Positions 1 through 6,604 are shown, counted from the first letter of the stretch. The stretch is 7,433 bases of DNA from T1Sed10-7 sp047921175 (GCA_047921175.1 JBLRWQ010000104.1:1-7433); one strand, 5' to 3'. Numbers and translations: made by a program. The notes: generated by a model from the sequence alone, not told the origin.

Positions 1-424
1 GCCCGTCCGCGATGCCCTTGACCTGGTGGCCCCACCGGCGGGCGGCCTTGATGGCGGTCTCCACCGCCTCCGCCCCGGTGTTCATCGGCAGCACCGCGTC
101 CTTGCCGCCGAGCGCCGCCAGCTCGGCGGTCAGCTCGTAGAACCGGTCGTGGTCGAACGCCCGACTCACCAACGTCAACCGGTCCAGCTGCGCATGCGCC
201 GCGGCGACGAGCTGCGGGTGGCAGTGGCCGAAGTTCAGCGCCGAGTACCCGGCCAACGCATCGAGGTAGCGCCGCCCGTGGATGTCGGTGACCCACACCC
301 CCTCGCCCTCCGCCAGCACCACCGGCAACGGGTGGTAGTTGTGCGCCGAGTGGGCGTAGAGCGCCTCGTGGTCGCCCGGCGCGGGCGTCATCGCGTGCGA
401 GGACGGGGTGTCGGTCGTGACCAT
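1..424 (-). CDS. rocD: Ornithine aminotransferase, N-terminal part (runs off the window)
   Basis: Class III, PLP-dependent aminotransferase. By family it moves the delta-amino group of ornithine to 2-oxoglutarate, giving glutamate semialdehyde, in cytoplasmic arginine/ornithine breakdown. The 141 visible residues carry the usual N-terminal block: AHNYHPLPVVLAEGEGVWV at about 27-45, GRRYLDALAGYSALNFGHCHP at about 50-70, and NTGAEAVETAIKAAR at 115-129, whose Gly-Ala-Glu-Ala segment contacts the PLP phosphate. The spacing NYHPLPVV plus the NFGHCHP variant points to ornithine aminotransferase rather than acetylornithine or GABA aminotransferase. The catalytic lysine lies outside the window. The ATG at 424-422 is chosen because GGAG (433-430) stands 5 nt before it; the next Met (residue 12) has no such site. 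It is divergent from the winged-helix gene at 650. No sign of damage in the visible part. Confidence 0.87.
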   Translation of the reverse strand, partial: MVTTDTPSSHAMTPAPGDHEALYAHSAHNYHPLPVVLAEGEGVWVTDIHGRRYLDALAGYSALNFGHCHPQLVAAAHAQLDRLTLVSRAFDHDRFYELTAELAALGGKDAVLPMNTGAEAVETAIKAARRWGHQVKGIADG

Positions 425-429
425 GGCAG

Positions 430-433
430 CTCC
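430..433 (-). promoter_or_regulatory. Ribosome binding site of rocD
   Basis: GGAG on the minus strand, 5 nt before the ATG at 424-422. It decides for this start over the in-frame Met 11 codons further in. Confidence 0.65.
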
Positions 434-473
434 GTTGGCACCACAGGACCGGCCGCGCGGGCCGCTCCGGGAG

Positions 474-501
474 ACGGTAGGGCGCGCGGGCCGCGGGTCA
501 A
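474..501 (-). promoter_or_regulatory. Candidate rocD promoter
   Basis: On the minus strand TTGACC (501-496) is followed after 16 nt by TACCGT (479-474), which fits the housekeeping sigma pattern TTGACN / TANNNT of actinobacteria. Transcription would start near 467, leaving a leader of about 43 nt before the rocD ATG. No experimental support is visible; this is motif matching only. Confidence 0.5.
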
Positions 502-573
502 GGGCCCAAGCGCCGTCGCGCACGGGCCGACCGACCGACCGGCTGCCCACCACCGCCGTGTCGCCGCATCCTC

Positions 574-587
574 CCCTGGCGCCAGGG
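574..587. promoter_or_regulatory. 14-nt perfect palindrome, candidate operator
   Basis: CCCTGGCGCCAGGG is a perfect palindrome in the divergent rocD / winged-helix intergenic region (425-649). It lies 7 nt before a possible -10 hexamer TAGCCT (595-600) reading toward the winged-helix gene. Such a position suits a repressor site, perhaps for autoregulation by that protein, but a GC-only palindrome of this length is weak evidence in DNA this GC-rich. Confidence 0.3.
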
Positions 588-594
588 CGGGCAC

Positions 595-600
595 TAGCCT
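595..600 (+). promoter_or_regulatory. Possible -10 element of the winged-helix gene
   Basis: TAGCCT matches TANNNT and lies about 50 nt before the chosen GTG at 650. No convincing -35 hexamer is found 16-18 nt upstream; the palindrome at 574-587 occupies the spacer. Confidence 0.3.
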
Positions 601-636
601 GCTCCGCACGGGCCCCTGCGGGGCGGGCCCCGAGGT

Positions 637-641
637 GGAGG
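637..641 (+). promoter_or_regulatory. Ribosome binding site of the winged-helix gene
   Basis: GGAGG 8 nt before the GTG at 650. It favours GTG 650 over the in-frame GTG at 635, which has no comparable site in front and whose coding region would contain this motif. Confidence 0.55.
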
Positions 642-649
642 TCGCGGAC

Positions 650-964
650 GTGGGCGAGGGACCGGCCGGTCCGGGGTGGACCTTCCTGACCAACCACAGC
701 CACGTGCTGATCTGCCTCTCACGTGACCCGGACCTGCGCATCCGCGACCTGGCCGCGCTGGTGGGGATCACCGAGCGCGCGGTCCAGTCGATCCTCAAGG
801 ACCTCGAGGACGCCGGCTACGTGTCCCGGCGCAAGCTCGGTCGCCGCAACCGCTACGACGTCCACCCCGACCACCCGATGCGCCACCCGGTGGAGGCGAA
901 CCACGAGGTCCGGGAGCTGCTCGACGCCCTCGCGGACGTCAGCGGAAGTGGTCGGGACGGCTGA
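650..964 (+). CDS. Small winged helix-turn-helix transcriptional regulator
   Basis: A 104-residue cytoplasmic DNA-binding protein of the MarR/ArsR-like winged-helix type. A start segment GWTFLTNHSHVLICLSRDP (9-27) is followed by helix 2 / recognition helix LRIRDLAALVGITERAVQSILKDLE (29-53), then AGYVSRRKLGRRNRYDVHP (55-73), which forms the wing. The C-terminal PVEANHEVRELLDAL (80-94) is probably a dimerisation helix. The pattern TNHxHVL...RDxAxLVGITERAVQxIxxDLExAGY recurs in small actinobacterial regulators whose ligands are unknown to me. No metal-binding Cys cluster or ligand domain is seen. The open frame extends far upstream, but that part is low-complexity antisense of rocD; GTG 650 is preferred for its ribosome binding site, GTG 635 is the alternative. 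Its last 26 bp overlap the convergent PII-like gene. Targets are unknown; rocD or the DAB operon are candidates by position only. Confidence 0.8.
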   Translation: MGEGPAGPGWTFLTNHSHVLICLSRDPDLRIRDLAALVGITERAVQSILKDLEDAGYVSRRKLGRRNRYDVHPDHPMRHPVEANHEVRELLDALADVSGSGRDG

Positions 965-1262
965 CGAAGGTCTCCGTGACCAGCACCACGCCGCGATGCT
1001 CGTCGAGCACGCGGCGCACGCCGTCGACCAGCGGCCCGGCCCGGTCCGGTGGGACGACGGTGAACAGCCAGTGCAGGCCCTCACGGTCGTTGAACAGCAA
1101 CCGACCGGCGTGCTCCCCGTGGTGCCCGAAGCCGGACACCCCGGGGACCGCGGTCCAGCCGCGGGCGCCCGCCGTTCGGAACAGGTCCCGGATCAGGGCG
1201 ACCTGGTCACCGTCGACGATGACCTCGACCCGGGTCATCCGTGTCAGCCCGTCGAGGCTCAT
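939..1262 (-). CDS. PII-like signalling protein linked to DabAB
   Basis: A 107-residue protein with the PII-like ferredoxin-fold pattern: strand RVEVIVDG (11-18), helix QVALIRDLFRTAGARGW (20-36), a T-loop-like segment GVSGFGHHGEHAGR (41-54), strand HWLFTVVP (64-71), helix DRAGPLVDGVRRVLDEH (73-89) and C-terminal strand GVVLVTETFVSRPDHF (91-106). PII relatives sense adenylates, bicarbonate or 2-oxoglutarate and bind transporters or enzymes. Relatives next to bicarbonate transport genes (CPII, SbtB) set the expectation here. The uridylylated Tyr of classical GlnB is absent; the loop instead holds H47, H48 and H51. The start ATG overlaps the dabA stop as ATGA (1262-1259), and GGGGAG (1276-1271) precedes it by 8 nt; Met9 is a weaker alternative start. 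Translational coupling implies stoichiometric production with DabA, probably to gate the transporter. That role is inferred. Confidence 0.83.
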   Translation of the reverse strand: MSLDGLTRMTRVEVIVDGDQVALIRDLFRTAGARGWTAVPGVSGFGHHGEHAGRLLFNDREGLHWLFTVVPPDRAGPLVDGVRRVLDEHRGVVLVTETFVSRPDHFR

Positions 1263-3970
1263 GCCGCTCGCTCCCCGGCCGTGGAGCCCGGGTCGCCGGC
1301 CGGCGCCCGGTGGTGCGGCGCCCAGGCCTGCCACCGCCCCCCGGGCCGGAGCCGGAACCACGGCGAGCCGGGGTCGTCGCGGCCGACGAGGTGGATCCAC
1401 CCGTGCTCGACGAGGTCCCGGAGCCCGGCGTTGCGCGCGACGATCGCGGCGGTGCGCGACCTCGGTGCCTCGACCACCGCGAGCAGGCGCAGCGGGTCGT
1501 GGACCGGCCGACCGTCGAGCCGGGTGGACTGCAGCGGCAGCCCGGAGCGCAGGTCCCCGCCGTCCCCGAGGGTCACAGCGACCCCACCGATCGGGTTGTG
1601 CAGGAGCTTGTCTCCGGCACCGAGCCCGTCCGGGTCGACCGTGGAGAACAGGTACTGGGCGTTGATCCAGTGGGCCACGACCAGCGGTGCGGTCAGGATC
1701 GTCTCCAGTGCGGTGCCCTCGGGATCCCGGTCGGCGCGGTAGGAGTGCAGGAAGACGCGCCGGCCGAGGTCGAGCCCCACCGTCGAGCTCCGGGGGCCGA
1801 CCACGAAGGCGGCGTTGCCGGCGAGCCCCCACTCGGGACGGACCTGGGCCCAGTCGCTGCCGCGCGTGCGCAGACGCGCGTCCAGGCCCGGCTGGGTCGC
1901 CGCCCGCTCCGCGGCCAGGGCGGCGCCGGCCTGGGCGAGGTCGGCCTCGAGGCCCGCCAGCTCCGCCGACAGCTCCCGCGGCACCAGCTCGCGGTCCAGG
2001 ATCGTCACGGTGTCGGCGACGGTGTCGTGCTCGGCTGCGACGAACCAGGTGTCGTCGGGGATCGCCAGGCCCTGCTCGGCCAGCGCGCGCCGCACGCCCG
2101 GGTCGTTGCACACCGCCGCGGCGATCCGCGCGGAGGCCCCACCGGGTGCACCCCCGCAGGCCCCGCAGTCGAGCGAGGCCGCGTGGGGGTTGTTGGTCGT
2201 CGCGGCACCGTGGCCGCAGAACACGACGAGCCGGGCGAGCCCCTCGGTCAGCCCGACGGTGGTCAACAGCGCCTCGGCCAGCGCCACCCGGCGCTCCAGG
2301 CTGAACCCCCCGGGTCCGTCGAGCACCACCCGGGTCGGCGGCGGGGTGGCGCCGTCCGGGCGCCAGCGGGCCGGGAGCAGGGTGCGCAGCAGCGCCAGCG
2401 GGCCGGTGATCCACCCGGCCGCCTCCGCGTAGGCGAAGGGCGCGCCGATGCCGTGGCTGGCGGTCGCGGTCGCGTCGCCGACGGCGGCCTGCACCCGGCT
2501 CCGGCCCAGGTGGTCGTCGGCGGCCGCCCGGTGGGCAGGTACGGGCGCCTCGGTGACCCGTTCGGTCGGGGTCAGCAGGACGGGGGCGCGGGGCTCGTCC
2601 TGCCAGGAGCCGAGCGGCTGCCAGGTCGCCGGCATGCCGAAGAACCCGGCCACGCCGAGGGTCTCGTAGGCACCCCGTGCCTCGAGCTGGCGCCGCAGCC
2701 CCTCGCTGCGTACGTCGATGCAGCAGAGGACCTGCGCCGCAGGGCGGGCGCTGACCGCAGGGCGGACGCCGAGCGCAGGGCGGGCGCTGAGCGGCGAGCC
2801 GGTGCCGACGGTGCCCGTGCCGACGGCGGCGCCGTGCGCGGTGAGGTCCGCCAGCAGCCGGTCGCCGAAGCGGGTCTCCCGGGCCGCGGTCCAGACCGCG
2901 TGCCGGGTGGTGCCGGGTAGCAGCGCGAGCACGGCACGGACCGCTGCCCGGTCCACGGCGGCAGCGACGCCGAGGTGGCCGCAGACCACCTCGGTGCGGG
3001 CGTCGAGGTCGCGCTGGTCCGCATCGGCTTCGACCCGGGCCCGGTCGGCGAGATCGATCGGCGTGACGGCAGCGGTGAGCGGATCGATCGCCGCACCGCG
3101 CTCGGGATGGAGCACCGCCGCGGCCTCGACGGCGACCCGCACGGCCGCGAGGTCCAGCAGCTGCAGGCGCGGGCCGGGTCGCTGCATCGCGGCCCACTCG
3201 TCCTGCCAACGGGCGTGCCCCGCCCAGCCGGGCAGCCGCGCCAGCTGCGCGGTCAGCTCCGGCACCCGGGCGTCGTCGGCGATCGCCAGGGTGGCGAGCA
3301 CGGTGTCCAGCGCGTCGGCCGGGTCGGCCGGGAGCCAGCGCAGCCAGGCCACGGCCCGCCGGCCCACGAGGCGGCGCAGGCGGGGGTCATGGTCGAGGCC
3401 TCGCCGCCAGGCGCGGTACAGCCCCTCGTCGCGGGCGGACATGGCCCACGCGGCAGCGTGGTCGTCGACGAAGGTCGCGCACCAGGTGGCGACGAGGGCG
3501 TCGATCGCGGCCTCGGTGTCGGCACCGAGCGGGCGGCGGGCGCGGACCCCGAACGTCGGGATCGGTTCGATCGCGGTGGGCTCCGGCCCGTGACGCAGGT
3601 CGATGCGCGCCACCTCGACCGCGGTCAGCGAGCGGCCCGCGAGGTCGAACCCCGGCGCCGAGCGGATGGCCGGGGCCACCTCGGCGAGCGCGCCGTCGAG
3701 GTCGGTGTCGTCGACCCCCTGCTCGACCGCCAGCTCCCGCGCGATGGCGAGCGGCAGGTGGGTCCGCACGCCCCGCCAGCGGCGCGTCTGTGCGCAGGCG
3801 TACTCGAACGGCAGGTCGGTCAGCCCGCCGAGCGGGTTCACCGCCACGAACCGCTCGAGCGGCCAGACGGGGGCGACGATGCGGGCGGCATGCCGCACGT
3901 CGGCGTGCAGGCGCATCGTGCGGGCGTGCGCGCCTGCGGGGCGTGGCGGGACGTCGGGGGCGAGCGTCAT
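1259..3970 (-). CDS. dabA: DabA (DUF2309), beta-CA-like subunit of the DAB inorganic-carbon pump
   Basis: A 903-residue soluble protein of the DUF2309 family, partner of the membrane protein DabB. In studied systems the DabAB complex accumulates bicarbonate, probably by coupling proton flow to one-way CO2 hydration at a buried zinc site. The family start APVWPLERFVAVNPLGGLTD is at 33-52. The zinc/catalytic set is complete: CCIDVRSEG (416-424) gives C417, D419 and R421; CGHGA (585-589) gives H587; DCGACGG (601-607) gives C602. The spacings C-x-D and H-15-C equal those of Halothiobacillus DabA (C351, D353, H524, C539). Other family blocks are VVAHWINAQYLFSTVDPDG (about 750) and HNPIGGVAV. A Pro/Ala-rich repeat linker (394-411) stands just before the active-site strand. 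ATG 3970 is chosen over an upstream in-frame ATG at 4078 because GAGG lies 7 nt before it and the DabB stop is 4 nt upstream. The 3' end overlaps the PII-like gene. Confidence 0.95.
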   Translation of the reverse strand: MTLAPDVPPRPAGAHARTMRLHADVRHAARIVAPVWPLERFVAVNPLGGLTDLPFEYACAQTRRWRGVRTHLPLAIARELAVEQGVDDTDLDGALAEVAPAIRSAPGFDLAGRSLTAVEVARIDLRHGPEPTAIEPIPTFGVRARRPLGADTEAAIDALVATWCATFVDDHAAAWAMSARDEGLYRAWRRGLDHDPRLRRLVGRRAVAWLRWLPADPADALDTVLATLAIADDARVPELTAQLARLPGWAGHARWQDEWAAMQRPGPRLQLLDLAAVRVAVEAAAVLHPERGAAIDPLTAAVTPIDLADRARVEADADQRDLDARTEVVCGHLGVAAAVDRAAVRAVLALLPGTTRHAVWTAARETRFGDRLLADLTAHGAAVGTGTVGTGSPLSARPALGVRPAVSARPAAQVLCCIDVRSEGLRRQLEARGAYETLGVAGFFGMPATWQPLGSWQDEPRAPVLLTPTERVTEAPVPAHRAAADDHLGRSRVQAAVGDATATASHGIGAPFAYAEAAGWITGPLALLRTLLPARWRPDGATPPPTRVVLDGPGGFSLERRVALAEALLTTVGLTEGLARLVVFCGHGAATTNNPHAASLDCGACGGAPGGASARIAAAVCNDPGVRRALAEQGLAIPDDTWFVAAEHDTVADTVTILDRELVPRELSAELAGLEADLAQAGAALAAERAATQPGLDARLRTRGSDWAQVRPEWGLAGNAAFVVGPRSSTVGLDLGRRVFLHSYRADRDPEGTALETILTAPLVVAHWINAQYLFSTVDPDGLGAGDKLLHNPIGGVAVTLGDGGDLRSGLPLQSTRLDGRPVHDPLRLLAVVEAPRSRTAAIVARNAGLRDLVEHGWIHLVGRDDPGSPWFRLRPGGRWQAWAPHHRAPAGDPGSTAGERAA
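1271..1276 (-). promoter_or_regulatory. Ribosome binding site of the PII-like gene, inside dabA
   Basis: GGGGAG 8 nt before the ATG at 1262. It lies in the last codons of dabA and, with the ATGA stop/start overlap, supports translational coupling. Confidence 0.65.
2738..2791. repeat. Three tandem 18-bp units inside dabA
   Basis: Units at 2738-2755, 2756-2773 and 2774-2791 differ from each other at only a few positions (for example CGCAGGGCGGGCGCTGAC and CGCAGGGCGGACGCCGAG). On the minus strand they encode residues 394-411, a six-residue theme of the form (L/V)(S/G)(A/V)RPA. A second short repeat, GTGCCGAC at 2802-2809 and 2817-2824, encodes the neighbouring VGTG copies. All units are multiples of three, so copy number can change without breaking the frame. 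Confidence 0.85.
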
Positions 3971-3974
3971 TCGA

Positions 3975-5645
3975 TCACCTCGAGGTCGGCGCTGCGGACG
4001 TGGGGGCGGCATAGGCCGCACGGGCGGGCTCCGGTGCGCTGGCGCCCGCCGCGGGAACCGGCCGGATGCGGCGGCCACGCGAGCGCAGCCGTGCGGCGGC
4101 GGGGGCGGTGCCGATCCCGACGAGCCAAGCGTGGACGCCGGTGTGGGCCGACGCCGGCGCGATGCGCACGAGCATGACGAGCGCGGTGATGCCGGCCAGG
4201 GTCACGGCCAGCGGCACGACCCCGATCGCCGCCGGTCCGGCGGTCGGGAGCGCACTGCCGACGACCCGCTCGACGAGCACGATGCCGCCGAGGTAGAGCG
4301 AGGCGAGCAGCGGGGCGAGGAGCGCGCCGACCAGCAGGGTCGCGGCGGACCCGAGCGGCGACGTGGCCAGCCAGCCGGACAGCAGATGGGCCAGGGTGAC
4401 GGCGAGCAGGACGGACACCAGCAGCAGCTTCGCCGGCCCGAACCCGGGACGCACCAACGCGACCGCCGTCCCGGTCGCGAGCAGCGGGATGGCGACGCGC
4501 CCGGCCAGCAGGACGGCTGCCGACGGCGGCGCGGTGGGCAGCTGGCGGTGGCGGGCCCGGGCGACCGCGCTGACGCGGCCGCCGGCACCCAGGAAGGCCG
4601 CGGCCTTGTACAGCCCGTGGCCGATCAGGTGGACGAGCGCGGCCCCGAAGGCGCCGATCGCCAGCTGGACGACCATGAAGCCCATCTGGGCGGACGTGGA
4701 CCAGGCCAGCGCCCCCTTGACGTCCGAGCGGACCAGCATCACCCCGAGCGCGACCACCGCGGTCGCGACCCCGAGGCCGAACGCCAGCCAGGTCCCCGCG
4801 GTCGATGCCAGGACGACGGGTCCGAGCGCCAGCAGCAGCACCCCGGCGCCGTTGACCACCCCGGCGTGCAGCAGCGCCGACACGGGGGTGGGTGCCGCCA
4901 GGGTGGCCGGCAGCCAGCGGTGCAGCGGCAGCAACGCCGAGCGGGACACCGCGGCCACCACCACCAGCACCGCCACGACGTCGAGCAGCGGCAGGGCCAG
5001 CGGCCCCGGCGCGGAGGTCGCCGCCAGCTCCGCGACCAGGGGCGCGAGCCGTCGGTCGAGCGCGACCGGCCCCACGGCGGCGGTGACGAGCACCACCGCG
5101 GCGACCAGGGCCGAATCGCCGACGAGGAACGATCGGCGGGTACGCCGCACCGCGACGTCGACCGCGGCGTGGCCGGGCCGGATCGCGAGCGCGGCGACCA
5201 GCAGCGCGCCGACCGCGATCCATGCGGCCACCAGCACCACCAGGGTGCCAGCCAGGGCCAGCGTCGAGGTGGCGGCGGTCAGCCCGGCGGCGAGCGCCGC
5301 GAAGCGCACGCCGCCCGGGTCGCCGAACAGCGCGCGGCCGGCGTAGGCGAGCACCGTCACCGCGACGGTGGCAGCGAGGAGGGCGATGGCGGCCCCGACA
5401 CGGTCGGCGAGGAGCCAACCGCCGGGGCTGGGGAGCGCGCCATCGCCCGTGAGCGCCAGCAGGATGCCGGCACCCAGGCCTGTTGCGGTGGCCCCGGTGA
5501 GGGCCACGCGGGTGGCCACGCGGTGGCCGGGACGCAGGACCGCGATCGTGAGCATCGCGACCAGGGGCAGGCCGGGGACCAGCGCGACGAGCAGGCGCGC
5601 ACCGGAGCCGTCGGAGGCGAGCAGGGGCAGCAGGTCCGTAGTCAT
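3975..5645 (-). CDS. dabB: DabB, NuoL/MrpA-like membrane subunit of the DAB pump
   Basis: A 556-residue, very hydrophobic polytopic membrane protein of the proton-conducting NuoL/NdhF/MrpA family (PF00361 type), with about a dozen or more membrane segments from residue 17 to about 495 and an Arg/Pro/Ala-rich tail (about 511-556) that is probably cytoplasmic. Core family blocks are RSALLPLHRWLPATLAAPTP (235-254) followed by VSALLHAG with H260, and SDVKGALAWSTSAQMGFM (307-324) followed by H339, H343 and K347; K406 is a possible further channel lysine. The glutamate that follows the TM5 Trp in NuoL is replaced (W142-I143-A144), and the TM7 lysine is R235. As recalled, DAB-type members share both changes, which separates this gene from complex I. 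It should carry protons to energise DabA. No other nuo or mrp gene adjoins. The stop is 4 nt from dabA. The ATG lacks a Shine-Dalgarno and probably starts a leaderless mRNA. Confidence 0.92.
   Translation of the reverse strand: MTTDLLPLLASDGSGARLLVALVPGLPLVAMLTIAVLRPGHRVATRVALTGATATGLGAGILLALTGDGALPSPGGWLLADRVGAAIALLAATVAVTVLAYAGRALFGDPGGVRFAALAAGLTAATSTLALAGTLVVLVAAWIAVGALLVAALAIRPGHAAVDVAVRRTRRSFLVGDSALVAAVVLVTAAVGPVALDRRLAPLVAELAATSAPGPLALPLLDVVAVLVVVAAVSRSALLPLHRWLPATLAAPTPVSALLHAGVVNGAGVLLLALGPVVLASTAGTWLAFGLGVATAVVALGVMLVRSDVKGALAWSTSAQMGFMVVQLAIGAFGAALVHLIGHGLYKAAAFLGAGGRVSAVARARHRQLPTAPPSAAVLLAGRVAIPLLATGTAVALVRPGFGPAKLLLVSVLLAVTLAHLLSGWLATSPLGSAATLLVGALLAPLLASLYLGGIVLVERVVGSALPTAGPAAIGVVPLAVTLAGITALVMLVRIAPASAHTGVHAWLVGIGTAPAAARLRSRGRRIRPVPAAGASAPEPARAAYAAPTSAAPTSR
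3978..3981 (-). promoter_or_regulatory. Ribosome binding site of dabA, inside the dabB end
   Basis: GAGG on the minus strand (in the context GAGGTGAT), 7 nt before the ATG at 3970 and directly abutting the dabB stop codon (3977-3975). It supports the chosen start and coupled translation of dabB and dabA. Confidence 0.7.
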
Positions 5646-5652
5646 AAGAAGT

Positions 5653-5682
5653 AGACTACGTGTATCCGATTGCGCGAGTCAA
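5653..5682 (-). promoter_or_regulatory. Candidate leaderless promoter of dabB
   Basis: On the minus strand TTGACT (5682-5677), an 18-nt spacer and TAGTCT (5658-5653) form a promoter-like pair; the -10 ends 7 nt before the ATG at 5645, so transcription would begin at or beside the start codon. No purine-rich ribosome binding site is present (the nt before ATG read CTACTTCTT), which agrees with a leaderless transcript, common in actinobacteria. The short palindrome GTAGTCTAC (5659-5651) covers the -10 and could be an operator. Confidence 0.55.
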
Positions 5683-5719
5683 ATCCCGTGTTCTGCGTTG
5701 CCTTCTTCTCGCTCTCTCC

Positions 5720-6568
5720 CTACACCAGCAGCAGCTCCCGGACCACCGGGCCACGCACCAGGTCGTCCGCGAGGTCCCGGAAGCCCTGCGCATCGGCCGG
5801 TGGGGCGAACAGGCCGGCCCGGGTCCCGCCGCCCGGGACGTCCGCCGACACCCCGACCCGGTGGGTACCGAGGTCGTACACCCCGAAGGCCGGCACCACC
5901 TCGTCGAGCCCGTAGCTGGCCAGCTCGCTGCGCAACGAGCTGGCCATGATCGCCGCGTTGACCGCGACCGCCACCTCGACGAGCGCCGGCACGAACGCGG
6001 CGTGGTCGGCCACGTCGTCCCCGTGGACCCGCAGCAGCGCCGCGTGGGAGAGCCGTACCGCCGGGAACAGCTGGTCCACGATGGCCCGGAGCTGGTGCTC
6101 CGCGGACAGGCTCAGGTAGCTGGCGGGATCGAGGTAGGCCTGGACCGCTGCGGTGACGGCCCCACAGCTGGAGTGGCCGAGCACGACCACGAGACGGATG
6201 GTCGGCAGGTTCGCGAGCGCGTAGTCGAGGCTGCCGATCACCTCGCTGCCCAGCACGTTGCCGGCGACCCGGAGCACGAACAGGTCGTTGATGGCCCGGC
6301 CGAACAGCAGCTCGATCGGCACGCGGGCATCGGCGCAGCCGAGCACGGCCGCGAAGGGCTCGTGCGCCAGGATCCCGGCGCCGTCGCGCAGCTGCATGTC
6401 GCCCGCCGCGACGGTCACGACATGCGGCGTGTCCTGGGCCGCGGCCGGGTCGAACAGCTCCACGAACGCGGCGTTGCCCTGCTCGAGCAGCCGACGCGCC
6501 TGCCCGCCGGTCGCCGGCCGTGGTGGCGGTTCGACGTCACCGCCGAACCGGTAGACGACGTCCACCAC
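5720..6568 (-). CDS. Beta-class carbonic anhydrase
   Basis: A 282-residue cytoplasmic zinc enzyme interconverting CO2 and bicarbonate. Zinc ligands and the catalytic dyad are clear: AVLGCADARVPIELLF (74-89) gives C78 and the D80/R82 pair; VVLGHSSCGAV (128-138) gives H132 and C135. FVLRVAGNVLGSE (97-109) is the usual beta-CA block between them. VYDLGTHRVG at about 231-240 matches the strand that normally closes the domain, so the last 40 or so residues are an extension; many beta-CAs stop near 200-230. No signal peptide is seen. The start is GTG 6568 with GGAGGGAG (6582-6575) 6 nt before it; a second GTG codon follows at once. It lies 54 nt after the cupin gene and 74 nt before dabB, same strand. 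A free CA beside DabAB may equilibrate the accumulated bicarbonate with CO2 for carboxylases; an active free CA could also let CO2 leak, so its control matters. Confidence 0.95.
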   Translation of the reverse strand: MVDVVYRFGGDVEPPPRPATGGQARRLLEQGNAAFVELFDPAAAQDTPHVVTVAAGDMQLRDGAGILAHEPFAAVLGCADARVPIELLFGRAINDLFVLRVAGNVLGSEVIGSLDYALANLPTIRLVVVLGHSSCGAVTAAVQAYLDPASYLSLSAEHQLRAIVDQLFPAVRLSHAALLRVHGDDVADHAAFVPALVEVAVAVNAAIMASSLRSELASYGLDEVVPAFGVYDLGTHRVGVSADVPGGGTRAGLFAPPADAQGFRDLADDLVRGPVVRELLLV

Positions 6569-6574
6569 GGCCCG

Positions 6575-6582
6575 CTCCCTCC
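6575..6582 (-). promoter_or_regulatory. Ribosome binding site of the carbonic anhydrase gene
   Basis: GGAGGGAG 6 nt before the GTG at 6568. It settles the GTG start, since no ATG is available nearby. Confidence 0.7.
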
Positions 6583-6604
6583 ACCTCGATGCTGGTCCTG
6601 CCGG

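Noticed and set aside
26..649. Upstream extension of the winged-helix gene to a start at 26
   Set aside because: The extra 208 residues are antisense to rocD and to the intergenic region and are Arg/Pro/Gly-rich; the family is small, and GGAGG marks the GTG at 650.
1241..2920. A 559-codon open frame on the plus strand opposite dabA
   Set aside because: The minus strand encodes a clear DUF2309 protein with an intact active site; the plus-strand translation has no recognisable fold.
3971..4078. A longer DabA starting at the in-frame ATG 4078
   Set aside because: The extra 36 residues are Arg/Pro-rich and overlap the end of dabB; GAGG 7 nt before the ATG at 3970 is the better signal.
3975..5645. 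dabB as a subunit of complex I or of an Mrp antiporter
   Set aside because: No other nuo or mrp genes adjoin, the NuoL TM5 glutamate is absent, and a full-length dabA follows 4 nt downstream.
3603..5654. A 683-codon open frame on the plus strand
   Set aside because: It lies opposite dabB and dabA, and its translation is Arg/Gly/Gln/Asp-rich low-complexity sequence with no domain. Long antisense frames are expected in DNA this GC-rich.
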